Source: CAYOEZ01 sp964402955 (GTDB taxonomy: Bacteria > Chloroflexota > DTOL01 > DAOUCN01). From it: DNA of 42,291 nucleotides. The DNA lies in assembly GCA_964402955.1 (NCBI GenBank), contig CAYOEZ010000012.1, positions 1-42,291 on the forward strand. The letters are read 5' to 3'. Positions 8,288 to 15,659 of the stretch are shown piece by piece; position 1 is the stretch's first letter, and the number at the start of each line of letters is the position of its first letter. The translations under genes were made by a program, and so were the position numbers. Under the pieces are notes generated by a model. The model was given only the letters and a program-made list of their open reading frames with translations. It had not been told where the DNA came from and did no database searches.

Positions 8288-8836
8288 ATGGCGACACAAG
8301 CACAAGGCAAGAACGTGGTAACACTTGGCGGCGGATGCTTCTGGTGCACTGAGGCGGTCTATGACCAACTGCGGGGCGTCAGTGACGTCGTCTCCGGTTA
8401 TTCGGGCGGGCGTGCGCCCAACCCGAGCTATGAGCAGGTGTGCACCGGCAAGACCGGCCACGCCGAGGTCGTGCAGGTCACGTTCGACGCATCGATCACC
8501 CTGCGTGAGATCCTTGAGGTCTTCTTCACTGTTCACGATCCAACCACGCTGAACCGGCAGGGCGGCGATGCCGGGACACAGTACCGATCGGTGATCTTCT
8601 ATCGCTCTCCTGAGCAGAAGGCCGTCGCCGAGGACGTCATTGCTGCGCTGACTGCGGAAAAGCTGTGGCCGGCGCCGATCGTGACGCAGCTTGCCCCGTT
8701 CGAGGCATTCTACCCGGCGGAGGACTATCATCAGGAGTACTTTGCACACAACCCTGAGAAGGCCTACTGCCAGGTCGTCATTGCGCCCAAGGTCGCCAAG
8801 TTCCGCAAGCACTATCTGGACAAGCTCAAGAAGTAG
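8288..8836 (+). CDS. msrA: Peptide methionine sulfoxide reductase A
   Basis: A 182-aa cytoplasmic MsrA that reduces methionine-S-sulfoxide in proteins. The catalytic motif GGGCFWC places the nucleophile at Cys17. GYSGG, HAEVVQVTFD, DPTTLNRQGGDAGTQYRS and EDYHQEY follow in the normal family order, and a likely resolving Cys sits in AYCQVV near the C-terminus. Start ATG 8288 is chosen with GAGGTG at 8276-8281; an in-frame GTG at 8279 overlaps that site. It is transcribed alone from a perfect consensus promoter. Its stop codon is two bases before the left end of a 146-bp palindromic element. Confidence 0.95.
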   Translation: MATQAQGKNVVTLGGGCFWCTEAVYDQLRGVSDVVSGYSGGRAPNPSYEQVCTGKTGHAEVVQVTFDASITLREILEVFFTVHDPTTLNRQGGDAGTQYRSVIFYRSPEQKAVAEDVIAALTAEKLWPAPIVTQLAPFEAFYPAEDYHQEYFAHNPEKAYCQVVIAPKVAKFRKHYLDKLKK

Positions 8837-8837
8837 T

Positions 8838-8983
8838 CTAGCAGCCTGTCGGAGAGAGTTGTCTCACCGCAGAGACGCAGAGTACGCAGAGGTTTTGATG
8901 GTTTTCTGTGCTCTTTCTCGGCGATCTCTGCGTCTCTGCGGTGGAAAGAGAACCCCCGCATCGGCTCTCCGACAACCTGCTAG
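8838..8983. mobile_element. 146-bp MITE-like palindromic element, copy A
   Basis: The element begins CTAGCAGCCTGTCGGAGAG and ends CTCTCCGACAACCTGCTAG, giving imperfect 19-base terminal inverted repeats (17 of 19 match) bounded by CTAG. Inside lies a second inverted repeat, CACCGCAGAGACGCAGAG against CTCTGCGTCTCTGCGGTG. The same element occurs in opposite orientation at 37732-37877 with 144 of 146 identical bases and identical length. It has no coding capacity. CTAG at both ends could be a target duplication (as for IS5-type YTAR targets) or part of the element. Confidence 0.8.
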
Positions 8984-9016
8984 GCGCGCCTGGTCGGGCA
9001 GCCGCCCGGCGACTTG

Positions 9017-9871
9017 TCAAGCTGGCGCGCTGGCGACAGACAACGTCGCCCGGCAGTACTCGATGACCGTATCAGGCACACCGGCAGCGCGTAGGAAAGC
9101 ATCGGGGATGCGCCCTCTCGACATGCACAGCGTATCGACGCCGATTGTCGACGGCGCATCGTGCTGCACCGTCTCCAACCCCTTCGCCCGGCTGCAATCA
9201 AGGCCGGCGAACGTCGTATGCCCCATACGACACCCCGTGAAGTCTGTTTCCTCAAGAATACTCTCGCCGAGGGTCGCTCGCGTCAGATCGCATCCATTGA
9301 GCACCGCCCGGCTCAAGTCTGCAGCCAGGATCGTGGTCCAGCGCAGGTCTGCCTCGCGCAGGTCGACGTCGTTGAGACGCACGCGGCTGAGATCGGCTTC
9401 GAACAGGTAGGCGCCGCTCAGGCAGGCATTGCTCAGGTCGGCCCCATGCAGGTCGGCGTGCAGCAGGTTGGCCCCCGGCAGATGCGCCCCTCTCAGCACG
9501 ACGCGGCAGAGCATCGCCGCACGGAGAACGGCAGCCGCCAAGTCGGCCTGGCTGAGATTGGCGCCAGTGAGGTCCGAGGCGATGAGCAGCGCCCTCGCCA
9601 AAACAGCGCCTTGCAGGTCGGCTTCACGCAGATTTGCGCCATTGAGATCGGCCCCGCTCAGGTTGGCTCCGCTGAGCAGCGCTAGGCCAAGGTCAGCGCC
9701 GTGCAGATCGGCTGCGAAGAGATCAGCTCCCCTTAAATCGGCAGCGAAGAGGTACGCCTCACCGAGTTCAGCGCGGCGCAGGTTGGGCTGGATGTCAGGA
9801 TGCTCTCGTCGCCACGCATTCCAGGCGCTGACGCCGCGCTTGATCACAGACAGATGACGTTGATGAGCCAT
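9017..9871 (-). CDS. Pentapeptide-repeat protein
   Basis: A 284-aa protein. After a short helical N-terminus (SVIKRGVSAWNAWR) come about 30 tandem A(D/N)LXX pentapeptides (about residues 35-215), which fold as a right-handed quadrilateral beta-helix. The C-terminal 70 residues include STIGVDTLCMSRGRIPDAFL and AAGVPDTVIEY. In related proteins I recall this linker leading into a TIR domain; here the protein stops about 13 residues later. Start ATG 9871 is preferred over ATG 9877 because GAGGG at 9883-9879 is seven bases upstream of it. There is no signal peptide. Function unknown; it is convergent with msrA and divergent from the lacI remnant. Confidence 0.88.
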   Translation of the reverse strand: MAHQRHLSVIKRGVSAWNAWRREHPDIQPNLRRAELGEAYLFAADLRGADLFAADLHGADLGLALLSGANLSGADLNGANLREADLQGAVLARALLIASDLTGANLSQADLAAAVLRAAMLCRVVLRGAHLPGANLLHADLHGADLSNACLSGAYLFEADLSRVRLNDVDLREADLRWTTILAADLSRAVLNGCDLTRATLGESILEETDFTGCRMGHTTFAGLDCSRAKGLETVQHDAPSTIGVDTLCMSRGRIPDAFLRAAGVPDTVIEYCRATLSVASAPA

Positions 9872-9976
9872 GCGCATTCCCTCACAGGAGCATTGTCAGG
9901 CAGACGGGTGCGTTGCCCTGTTGCCCGCGCTGCTGGCCGAGGCGGCCTTGACGGCGCACAAGCGCGATGTGACACC

Positions 9977-9982
9977 ATTATA
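9977..9982 (-). promoter_or_regulatory. Extended -10 of the pentapeptide-repeat gene
   Basis: TATAAT on the minus strand preceded by TGG (TGGTATAAT). No clear -35 is seen. The predicted start of transcription gives a leader of about 100 bases. Confidence 0.5.
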
Positions 9983-10002
9983 CCACATTGGCGCGCAAAC
10001 TC

Positions 10003-10031
10003 TTGACAAGCCATTTGGCCTGTGCTATTAT
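10003..10031 (+). promoter_or_regulatory. Promoter of the lacI remnant and second sugar operon
   Basis: TTGACA at 10003-10008 and TATTAT at 10026-10031 with a 17-base spacer. It is directly followed by the palindromic operator, so a bound LacI-type repressor would block RNA polymerase. Confidence 0.8.
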
Positions 10032-10033
10032 CC

Positions 10034-10073
10034 GTGGGAACGTGACCGCAAGCGCTCCCGCGAACGTTCCCAC
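10034..10073. promoter_or_regulatory. LacI-family operator region
   Basis: Perfect 10-base arms GTGGGAACGT (10034-10043) and ACGTTCCCAC (10064-10073) surround a central AGCGCT palindrome (10051-10056) that shares the same centre. The right arm also contains GAACGTTC as a self-contained palindrome. CG-centred palindromes of this type are typical LacI/GalR-family sites. The position just downstream of the -10 fits autorepression. Confidence 0.75.
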
Positions 10074-10106
10074 GGACATCCGGCCTTGGCACAGCGAGGT
10101 GTTCTT

Positions 10107-10644
10107 ATGCCGGCCACCATTCGCGATATCGCCAAACACTCAGGCGTTTCGATCAGCACCGTGTCTCGTGTCCTCAACCGCAGGCTTGATACCAGCCCGG
10201 AGGCGCGCGACGCTGTCCTGGCCGTAGCGCGTGAACTCAACTACACCGTCAACCTCCATGCGCGCGCCTGACGGGGGCGACCAGCCGAACGATTGGCCCC
10301 ATCGTTATCGACAGTTCCTCAGTGTTCCATGCCACCATGGTGCGGGCAGTCGAGGAAACGATTACCCCGCGCGGCTACAGCGTCATCGTCTGTAACACAG
10401 ACAACCGTCCCGACCACGAGATCAAAGCCCACCGCATGCTGCTCGAAAAGCGCGTCGATGGCATTCTGACCAACTCCGTGCTCAATGGCGCTGAGTTGCC
10501 TTGCGAGCGAAGGCATTCCCTTCGTGCTCCACAACCGGTCCATAGCAGATTTCGCCACGGATTGTGTGCGTATCGACGTCCAGCGGGGCGCCCACATGGA
10601 AGCGGCCCACAGAAGAATGCGAGCGTGCGCAAGAAGGAGTGCAG
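10107..10644 (+). pseudogene. LacI-family transcriptional regulator, broken and C-terminally truncated
   Basis: ATG 10107 begins a clear LacI-type helix-turn-helix (ATIRDIAKHSGVSISTVSRV, with hinge-region residues after it), but TGA at 10269 stops it at 54 aa. Shifting frame there continues the sugar-binding domain (TIGPIVIDSSSVFHATMVR to VDGILTNSVLNGAE). A second, opposite shift near 10500 returns to the original frame (ASEGIPFVLHNRSIADFA, then CVRIDVQRGAH). Homology ends near 10610, so only about 170 of the usual 330-340 residues exist and the effector/dimer half is gone. The next gene's ribosome site lies inside the remnant. The truncation makes simple sequencing error insufficient to explain it. 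Confidence 0.85.
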
Positions 10645-11568
10645 GTGATCGAACGGACACGGCTACGGGGGATCGTCGTCCCCATGGTTACACCGCTGCG
10701 TGACGATGCGCAGACGGTGCACGAGGCGGGTGTGCACCAACTGGTCAATCGGCTGATTGCACAGGGCGTGCATGGCATCTTCGTGGGTGGAACGACTGGT
10801 GAAGTGTGGGCGCTGGACGACGAGCAATGGTCGCGCCTGGTGCGCTTTGCCAGCGAGGCAGTGCAGGGGCGGACACCGTTGTACGTGGGTGTGAGCCATC
10901 ACTCGACGGCAGCGGCGGTCGCTCGAGCGCGGCTGGCCGAGCGGCTGGGTGCAGATGTGGTGGTGGCGCTGCTCCCCTACTATATCCCCAGTAGTCAGGC
11001 CGACATCGTGCGCCATTTCCAGGCTCTGGCGGCGGCCACGACGCTGCCGATTGTTGTATACCAGTATCCCGGCATCACCAAGTCGTCTATTACTCTGGCG
11101 ACCTATGTTGAACTGGCCAAGATCCCTGGCATCGTGGGTGTCAAGGATTCGTTGACCGATGCGACCGAGTTTCACCATATGGTGCTCACGCTGCGCGCTG
11201 GCGGGCAGGACTTTCGCCTGTTCTTGGGCAGCGATGTGCTGACCAGTGTGGCTGTTCTCATGGGCGCGCAGGGCACGGTAACGTCCCTTGGCAACGTGGC
11301 CGCGCCGTATCTTGTGGACGCGTATGAGGCGGCAGTGTCTGGCGACTGGGAGCGTAGCGCCACGGCCCAGGCCAAAGCCAGCGCCATGAAGGCGATCTAC
11401 AACGTTCTACCCAGCGAGGTGTTCTTCGATGGCTTCCTGGCCGGGCTGAAGTGTGCGCTCAACGTGTTGGGCGTCGAAGCCGGCCCACCGGCAGCTCCAC
11501 TGCGGTCGTGCACACGCGACGAGGCCAGGCAGATGGCTAGTATTCTGCGCAGTGGGGGTTTGTTGTAG
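10645..11568 (+). CDS. DapA/N-acetylneuraminate lyase family aldolase or dehydratase
   Basis: A 307-aa class I aldolase-type TIM barrel. It has GGTTGEVWAL (residues 48-57), the catalytic Tyr region VVYQYPG (Tyr139) and the Schiff-base Lys167 in GIVGVKDS. The family includes dihydrodipicolinate synthase, KDG aldolase and keto-deoxy-sugar-acid dehydratases. The neighbouring sugar-acid genes favour a 2-keto-3-deoxy sugar acid over lysine biosynthesis. The GTG at 10645 is taken as start because AAGGAG (10634-10639) is five bases upstream. It is cotranscribed from the lacI promoter with the downstream sugar ABC transporter. Confidence 0.87.
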   Translation: MIERTRLRGIVVPMVTPLRDDAQTVHEAGVHQLVNRLIAQGVHGIFVGGTTGEVWALDDEQWSRLVRFASEAVQGRTPLYVGVSHHSTAAAVARARLAERLGADVVVALLPYYIPSSQADIVRHFQALAAATTLPIVVYQYPGITKSSITLATYVELAKIPGIVGVKDSLTDATEFHHMVLTLRAGGQDFRLFLGSDVLTSVAVLMGAQGTVTSLGNVAAPYLVDAYEAAVSGDWERSATAQAKASAMKAIYNVLPSEVFFDGFLAGLKCALNVLGVEAGPPAAPLRSCTRDEARQMASILRSGGLL

Positions 11569-11636
11569 TTAGCTCACCTGTGTGGGGCACGCCAGAGAGC
11601 ATACCAGATGCTTTTACCTCTAAGGAGGGGGGAAAG

Positions 11637-13046
11637 ATGAAAAGAACGTCCCTTTCGCGCCGTGAGTTCGTGAAGAAGACTGCTCTGGTGGGAGCAGGGC
11701 TGGCAGCGATGCCGCTGCTGGCAGCGTGCGGCGCCACGCCAACTGCGACGCCGACAAAGGCGCCGCCAACAGCCACCAAGGCTCCAGCCGCGGTGGCCAC
11801 ACCAGTTGCCACGTTCAACTGGCAGCGTTTCAAGGGCGAGAAGATCGAGGTCACGTTCACGATGGGCAGCCTGGTGGATGTGATCATGAAGTACCACAAG
11901 GAATTCGAGGATCTGACCGGTATTGTGCTCGGCGCCGAGCAGATTCCAGAGCAGCAAGCCCGCCAGAAGCAGGTGATGGAGTTCAACTCTGGCGCCACGT
12001 CTTTTGATGTCTGCCACTACTCGTACCACGTGCACAAGCGCATGTTTGCCAAGAACAAGTGGACCGAGGACCTGCGCACCTACCTGAACGATCCCACAAT
12101 GACGCCGCCCGATTTCGACTGGAAAGACTTCTCGAGTGGCGCCGTGGCCTATGCCACAGACACCGAGGGCCGTATCTGCTCCATTCCCATCAAGATTGAC
12201 TTCTGGATGCTGTACTGGAACAAGGAACTCTTCAAGGCCAAGAACATCGCCTATCCGAATACGTTTGAGGAGATGCTGGCGGCGGCCAAGGCGCTGCACG
12301 ATCCGAGCAAGAATATTGCTGGCTACCTGGCGCGCGGCATCAAGAACGCCAACGTGCCCGTCTGGACGCACCTGATGCAGGGTTGGGGCGTAGATCCGAT
12401 TGACGCCAAGGGCAACTTCTTCACCGAGTCGCCAGAAGCTATCGAGGCCGGCAAGTTGTACCAGAACTTGCTCAAGAACTACTCGGCGGCTGGCGTCAGC
12501 GGCTTCAACTGGAACGAGTGCCAGTCGTCCTTCCTGCTGGGCCAGGCGGCCATGTGGCAAGACGGCATCGGCTTTGCCACCCCGCTGGAGGATGCGAACA
12601 AGTCCAAGATCGTGGGCAAGGGCGGCTATGGCGTCTTCCCCAAGGGCCCCAAGGCGCACCACTCCGCCATGTTCGGCGACGGCATCGGCGTCTCGGCCTT
12701 CAGCAAGAAAAAGGGTCCGGCCTACTTCTACTGCATGTGGGCTACCAGCAAGCTGAACCAGTTGCGTGTCTTGCAGGCAGGCGCGGCCGTGACGCCGCGC
12801 AGCTCGGCGCTGTCCAATCCTGACCGGTCGAAGGGCTCGACGATGCCCGCCGAGTACTTCGATTGCTTGGAAGGGTCGGGCAAGATCCTGCGCGCTGGCC
12901 TGCCAGAGATCATCCCGGTGACCGAGTTCCGCGATATCTTCGGCATCGCCCTCACCAACATGATCGGCGGCGCTGATCCGGCCACTGAGCTCAAGAAGGC
13001 AACGGCTGACTTCAAGCCCATCTTCGAGAAGAGCGAGAAGGGTTAG
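11637..13046 (+). CDS. ABC transporter sugar-binding lipoprotein (Tat-exported)
   Basis: A 469-aa extracytoplasmic solute-binding protein. The N-terminus combines a twin-arginine motif (SRREFVKK, residues 7-14) with a lipobox (LLAAC, Cys31), so it is probably exported folded and then lipid-anchored. A Thr/Pro/Ala-rich linker (about residues 35-60) precedes a family 1 (MalE/UgpB-like) binding domain with typical stretches such as WDGIGFATPL-like MWQDGIGFAT and GYGVFPKGPKA. Start ATG 11637 has AAGGAGGGG just upstream. It lies 68 bases after the aldolase gene and before the two permeases, and supplies the sugar or oligosaccharide specificity of the importer. Confidence 0.92.
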   Translation: MKRTSLSRREFVKKTALVGAGLAAMPLLAACGATPTATPTKAPPTATKAPAAVATPVATFNWQRFKGEKIEVTFTMGSLVDVIMKYHKEFEDLTGIVLGAEQIPEQQARQKQVMEFNSGATSFDVCHYSYHVHKRMFAKNKWTEDLRTYLNDPTMTPPDFDWKDFSSGAVAYATDTEGRICSIPIKIDFWMLYWNKELFKAKNIAYPNTFEEMLAAAKALHDPSKNIAGYLARGIKNANVPVWTHLMQGWGVDPIDAKGNFFTESPEAIEAGKLYQNLLKNYSAAGVSGFNWNECQSSFLLGQAAMWQDGIGFATPLEDANKSKIVGKGGYGVFPKGPKAHHSAMFGDGIGVSAFSKKKGPAYFYCMWATSKLNQLRVLQAGAAVTPRSSALSNPDRSKGSTMPAEYFDCLEGSGKILRAGLPEIIPVTEFRDIFGIALTNMIGGADPATELKKATADFKPIFEKSEKG

Positions 13047-13052
13047 ACACGA

Positions 13053-13071
13053 GTCGGGTAGGAAACCCGAC
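13053..13071. repeat. Short REP-like hairpin
   Basis: GTCGGGT (13053-13059) pairs with ACCCGAC (13065-13071) across AGGAA. It lies seven bases after the binding-protein stop and has no T-run. It may protect the binding-protein message or lower readthrough into the permeases. Confidence 0.5.
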
Positions 13072-13081
13072 CTGCAGGACG

Positions 13082-13156
13082 CTCACCGTGGAGACGCAGA
13101 GGCCGCAGAGAGGTCTGAAGCCTCTGCGTTCTCAGCATCTCTGTCTCTGCGGTGAG
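13082..13156. repeat. Diverged copy of the 'CACCGCAGAGACGCAGAG' repeat core
   Basis: The stretch runs from CTCACCGTGGAGACGCAGAG to CTCTGTCTCTGCGGTGAG, with an inner stem AGAGG-TCTGAAG-CCTCT. It resembles the core of the 146-bp elements but lacks the CTAG-bounded ends. It fills most of the gap between the binding protein and the first permease. An open frame begins inside it at 13088, but the true permease start is downstream. Confidence 0.65.
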
Positions 13157-13174
13157 GCGCTGGAGGTGGACCCC

Positions 13175-14098
13175 GTGGCAGACGCTGCCAGACAACAGGC
13201 TGTCGTACAGAATGCTTCTCTCGGACGCGGCGGCTACTCGCGCCGTCGCGTCTACGTTGCCTTTTTGTTCCCCGCACTGATTGTGATCTTCGCTGTCATC
13301 ATTTTCCCCTGGGCTTTCACAGTCTGGATGAGCGCGTTCGACTGGCAAATGGGCATGACGCGCACATTCGTTGGCCTCGAGAACTTCCAGAGGCTGGCGG
13401 TGGACAAGCGCTTTCTCGAGGCCATCCCGCGTACTCTCTACTTCACCGTGTTGGCCGTGCTGGCGCCCGTGGCGCTGGGCGTGTTTGCTGCCGAGGTGTT
13501 TCACCAGCGCTTCCCTCTGCGCGGGCTGCTGCGCGGCATCTACATTCTGCCCATGATGACCACGCCCGTGGCAGTGGGCCTGATCTTCATCATGATGTAT
13601 CACCCGCAGTTGGGCGTCCTCAACTACATGCTGACGCAAGTGGGGCTGCCGGCGCAGTTGTGGACCTACAACAAAGATACTGTGATTCCGGCGCTTGTCC
13701 TGGTCGAGGTGTGGCAGTGGACGCCGCTGGTGATGTTGATTGTGCTGGGCGGGCTGGCCGCTCTGCCGATCGATCCCTACGAATCGGCAACGATTGACGG
13801 GGCCAACCGCTGGGATATGTTCCGCTTTATCACACTGCCGCTTATCCTGCCCTTCCTGATGGTCGCCATCATTTTGCGCACGATCGATGCGTTGAAGAGC
13901 TTCGACATCATCTTTGTGATGACGCAAGGAGGGCCGGGCACGGCGTCAGAGACCATCAACGTCTACTTGTTCTTGCAGGCGTTCTCGTTCTTCAATGTCG
14001 GTCACGCCTCTGCGATCGCCATCGCCTTCTTTGCGCTCATTGTCGTTCTGGCTGCCATTCTGCTTGTGGCACGGGAGAGGCTACGATGGACACGCTGA
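13175..14098 (+). CDS. Sugar ABC transporter permease (MalF/UgpA type)
   Basis: A 307-aa integral membrane protein with six predicted helices; the first is YVAFLFPALIVIFAVIIFPW. The EAA loop that docks the ATPase is near residues 215-245 (ESATIDGANRWDMFRFITLP). I use the GTG at 13175, eight bases after GGAGG (13162-13166), because the longer frame would translate the palindromic repeat upstream. It pairs with the next permease, whose gene overlaps its end by 13 bases. No ATPase gene follows, so a shared MsmK-type ATPase elsewhere in the genome is inferred. Confidence 0.9.
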   Translation: MADAARQQAVVQNASLGRGGYSRRRVYVAFLFPALIVIFAVIIFPWAFTVWMSAFDWQMGMTRTFVGLENFQRLAVDKRFLEAIPRTLYFTVLAVLAPVALGVFAAEVFHQRFPLRGLLRGIYILPMMTTPVAVGLIFIMMYHPQLGVLNYMLTQVGLPAQLWTYNKDTVIPALVLVEVWQWTPLVMLIVLGGLAALPIDPYESATIDGANRWDMFRFITLPLILPFLMVAIILRTIDALKSFDIIFVMTQGGPGTASETINVYLFLQAFSFFNVGHASAIAIAFFALIVVLAAILLVARERLRWTR

Positions 14099-14946
14099 GA
14101 GAGCAGCACAGACTCGATATGGTCGCGCGTCTGCGCAAGCTGGGCGGCAACCTCGCGCTGGCCTTTGCCCTGTTTGTAGTTGTCTCGCCGGCCGTCTTTG
14201 TCATGTTCTGGATGCTGTCGCTCGCGTTCAAAAACGAGATTGACAATATCGCTTTTCCGCCCGTGTGGATTCCCAATCCGCCCACGATGGCCAACTTCAC
14301 CACTGTCTTCGAGCGCAGCCCCTTTGCTCGCTACACGGTGAACAGCATCATCGTTTCCGGCACAGCCACGCTGATTGGCCTGGTAGTTGGTGTGCCGGCT
14401 GGCTATGGCATCGCCAAAGGCAAGGCGATGGGCACGGGCATGTTGATCATGCTGGCGCGCATCACACCCGGGCTGTCGTTCCTCGTTCCTCTCTTCACCT
14501 TGTTCCGCTTCCTCAAGATCACGGGGACGCTGCTGCCGGTCATCATCGCCCATCTGGTGATCACTGTGCCGATGGTGGTGTGGGTGATGATCAGCTACTT
14601 CGAGGACATCCATCCCGAGCTGGAAGAAGCGGCTCTCGTAGACGGCTGCACCATCTGGCGTGCTTTCCTGCGCGTGTCCATGCCGCTGGCAAGGCCAGGG
14701 ATTGCTGTGGCGGCCATCCTGGCCTTCATCCAGTCGTGGAACAACTTCATCTTCGCGGCTGTGCTGGCCGGCCGCGAGACGCGCACACTGCCGGTGGCCG
14801 TCTTCAATTCAATGACATACGAGCAGTTGTCGTGGGGGCCGCTGGCTGCGGCCGCTCTGATCGTGACTCTCCCCACGCTGCTGCTGACCATCTTTGTGCA
14901 GCGCGACATTGTGACTGGGCTGGCGGCCGGCGGCGTCAAAGGGTAG
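14086..14946 (+). CDS. Sugar ABC transporter permease (MalG/UgpE type)
   Basis: A 286-aa membrane protein with six predicted helices and the EAA loop at about residues 183-210 (EEAALVDGCTIWRAFLRVSM, followed by PLARPG). The start ATG lies within the end of the preceding permease gene (13-base overlap), so the two are translationally coupled and form the membrane heterodimer. Its stop TAG is followed at once by an ATG that leads into gatB-derived sequence. Confidence 0.92.
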   Translation: MDTLREQHRLDMVARLRKLGGNLALAFALFVVVSPAVFVMFWMLSLAFKNEIDNIAFPPVWIPNPPTMANFTTVFERSPFARYTVNSIIVSGTATLIGLVVGVPAGYGIAKGKAMGTGMLIMLARITPGLSFLVPLFTLFRFLKITGTLLPVIIAHLVITVPMVVWVMISYFEDIHPELEEAALVDGCTIWRAFLRVSMPLARPGIAVAAILAFIQSWNNFIFAAVLAGRETRTLPVAVFNSMTYEQLSWGPLAAAALIVTLPTLLLTIFVQRDIVTGLAAGGVKG

Positions 14947-14959
14947 ATGAAATGCCCAC

Positions 14960-15225
14960 GTCAGGCAGCAGGGAGCAGCAAGGAAGAGGCCCACGACGAC
15001 CGCTACTTCCCTGAGCCCAACCGGTCGCCGCTCATGCTCGAGGCCGGCTGGGTCGAGAGCATTCGTCACCGCCTGCCCGAGGGGCCCGACACCAGGCGCC
15101 AACGCTTCATGAGCGGTTTCGGCCTCTCCGCCTACGCTGCTGGGCTACTCGTCGACGAGAAAGAAGTGGCTGCCTACGTCGCGGATTGCGTTGCAGGCAG
15201 GCCAAGGCGGCAGCCAACTGGATCG
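14960..15225 (+). pseudogene. gatB: gatB fragment (Asp/Glu-tRNA amidotransferase subunit B)
   Basis: Reading from about 14960 the sequence gives SKEEAHDDRYFPEP, then WVESIRHRLPEGPDTRR, RFMSGFGLSAYAAG and, after one frameshift near 15190, AKAAANWI. These are the order and wording of the central-to-tail part of GatB (family pattern RSKEEAHDYRYFPEPDL ... PKAAANWI). Conserved Tyr and Asp-Leu positions are altered (HDDRY, EPNR), which points to decay. Upstream catalytic and downstream Yqey-type domains are missing. An ATG immediately after the permease stop makes a 95-aa frame, but it is unlikely to be functional. Confidence 0.8.
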
Positions 15226-15581
15226 CCCCATTGACGGACCTGGATACACTGCCTGCGGCGCCGCACTGTGCTCACGTGCCTGCCAGCGCCTTCGCGGCCG
15301 GGCAACCGATCGACGTCAAGCTGAGCATCACTCCTGCGTCCAACGTGACCGGACATCTCCACTACCGGAGCGTCAACCAGGCCGACCACTACCACGTTGT
15401 CGAGATGGCGCGCTCCGGCGCAACATATCGCACGATCATTCCCGCCGACTACACCAACTCTCCGTATGCGCTGGAGTACTTCTTCGAGCTGCGCAACCAG
15501 TCGGGACAGGCGTGGCTCTACCCGGGCTCTAACGCCACGCTGGACAACCAGCCGTACTACGTGGTGGAACAGCGGGAATAG
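15226..15581 (+). pseudogene. C-terminal fragment of an unidentified beta-rich protein
   Basis: The frame from about 15189 to the TAG at 15579 begins with the last residues of the gatB piece (KAAANWI) and continues into an unrelated module of about 115 residues. The module has VTGHLHYRSVNQADHYHVVE, TIIPADYTNSPYALEYFFEL and NQPYYVV. It looks like an immunoglobulin-like C-terminal domain of a larger protein, whose family I cannot name. No start or ribosome site is visible, so it reads as the surviving end of a deleted gene joined to gatB sequence. Confidence 0.6.
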
Positions 15582-15598
15582 AGGAAAGACTGAGGTTG

Positions 15599-15657
15599 AA
15601 CGACACAAGGGGTGTGGAGCAATGAATCAGCGCCACACCCCTTGTGTCGTTATTTTG
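15599..15657. terminator. Strong bidirectional-looking terminator
   Basis: A perfect 19-base stem, AACGACACAAGGGGTGTGG (15599-15617) against 15633-15651, with a 15-base loop and then TATTTTG on the plus strand. It closes the plus-strand sugar operon. On the other strand it lies at the end of a decayed small gene. Confidence 0.85.
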
Positions 15658-15659
15658 CC

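Noticed and set aside
8838..8983. CRISPR-like interpretation of the repeated CAGAGACGCAGAG units
   Set aside because: Units are inverted, not regularly spaced direct repeats, and there are no spacers or cas genes.
9161..9685. 174-aa plus-strand frame rich in AQVG-type repeats
   Set aside because: It is the complement of the pentapeptide-repeat gene; its periodicity is inherited from those repeats.
11574..12662. 362-aa minus-strand frame over the binding-protein gene
   Set aside because: Antisense shadow of a gene with Tat signal, lipobox and proper ribosome site.
13043..13927. 294-aa minus-strand frame opposite the first permease
   Set aside because: His/Gln/Asp-rich shadow of a hydrophobic gene, no ribosome site or family resemblance.
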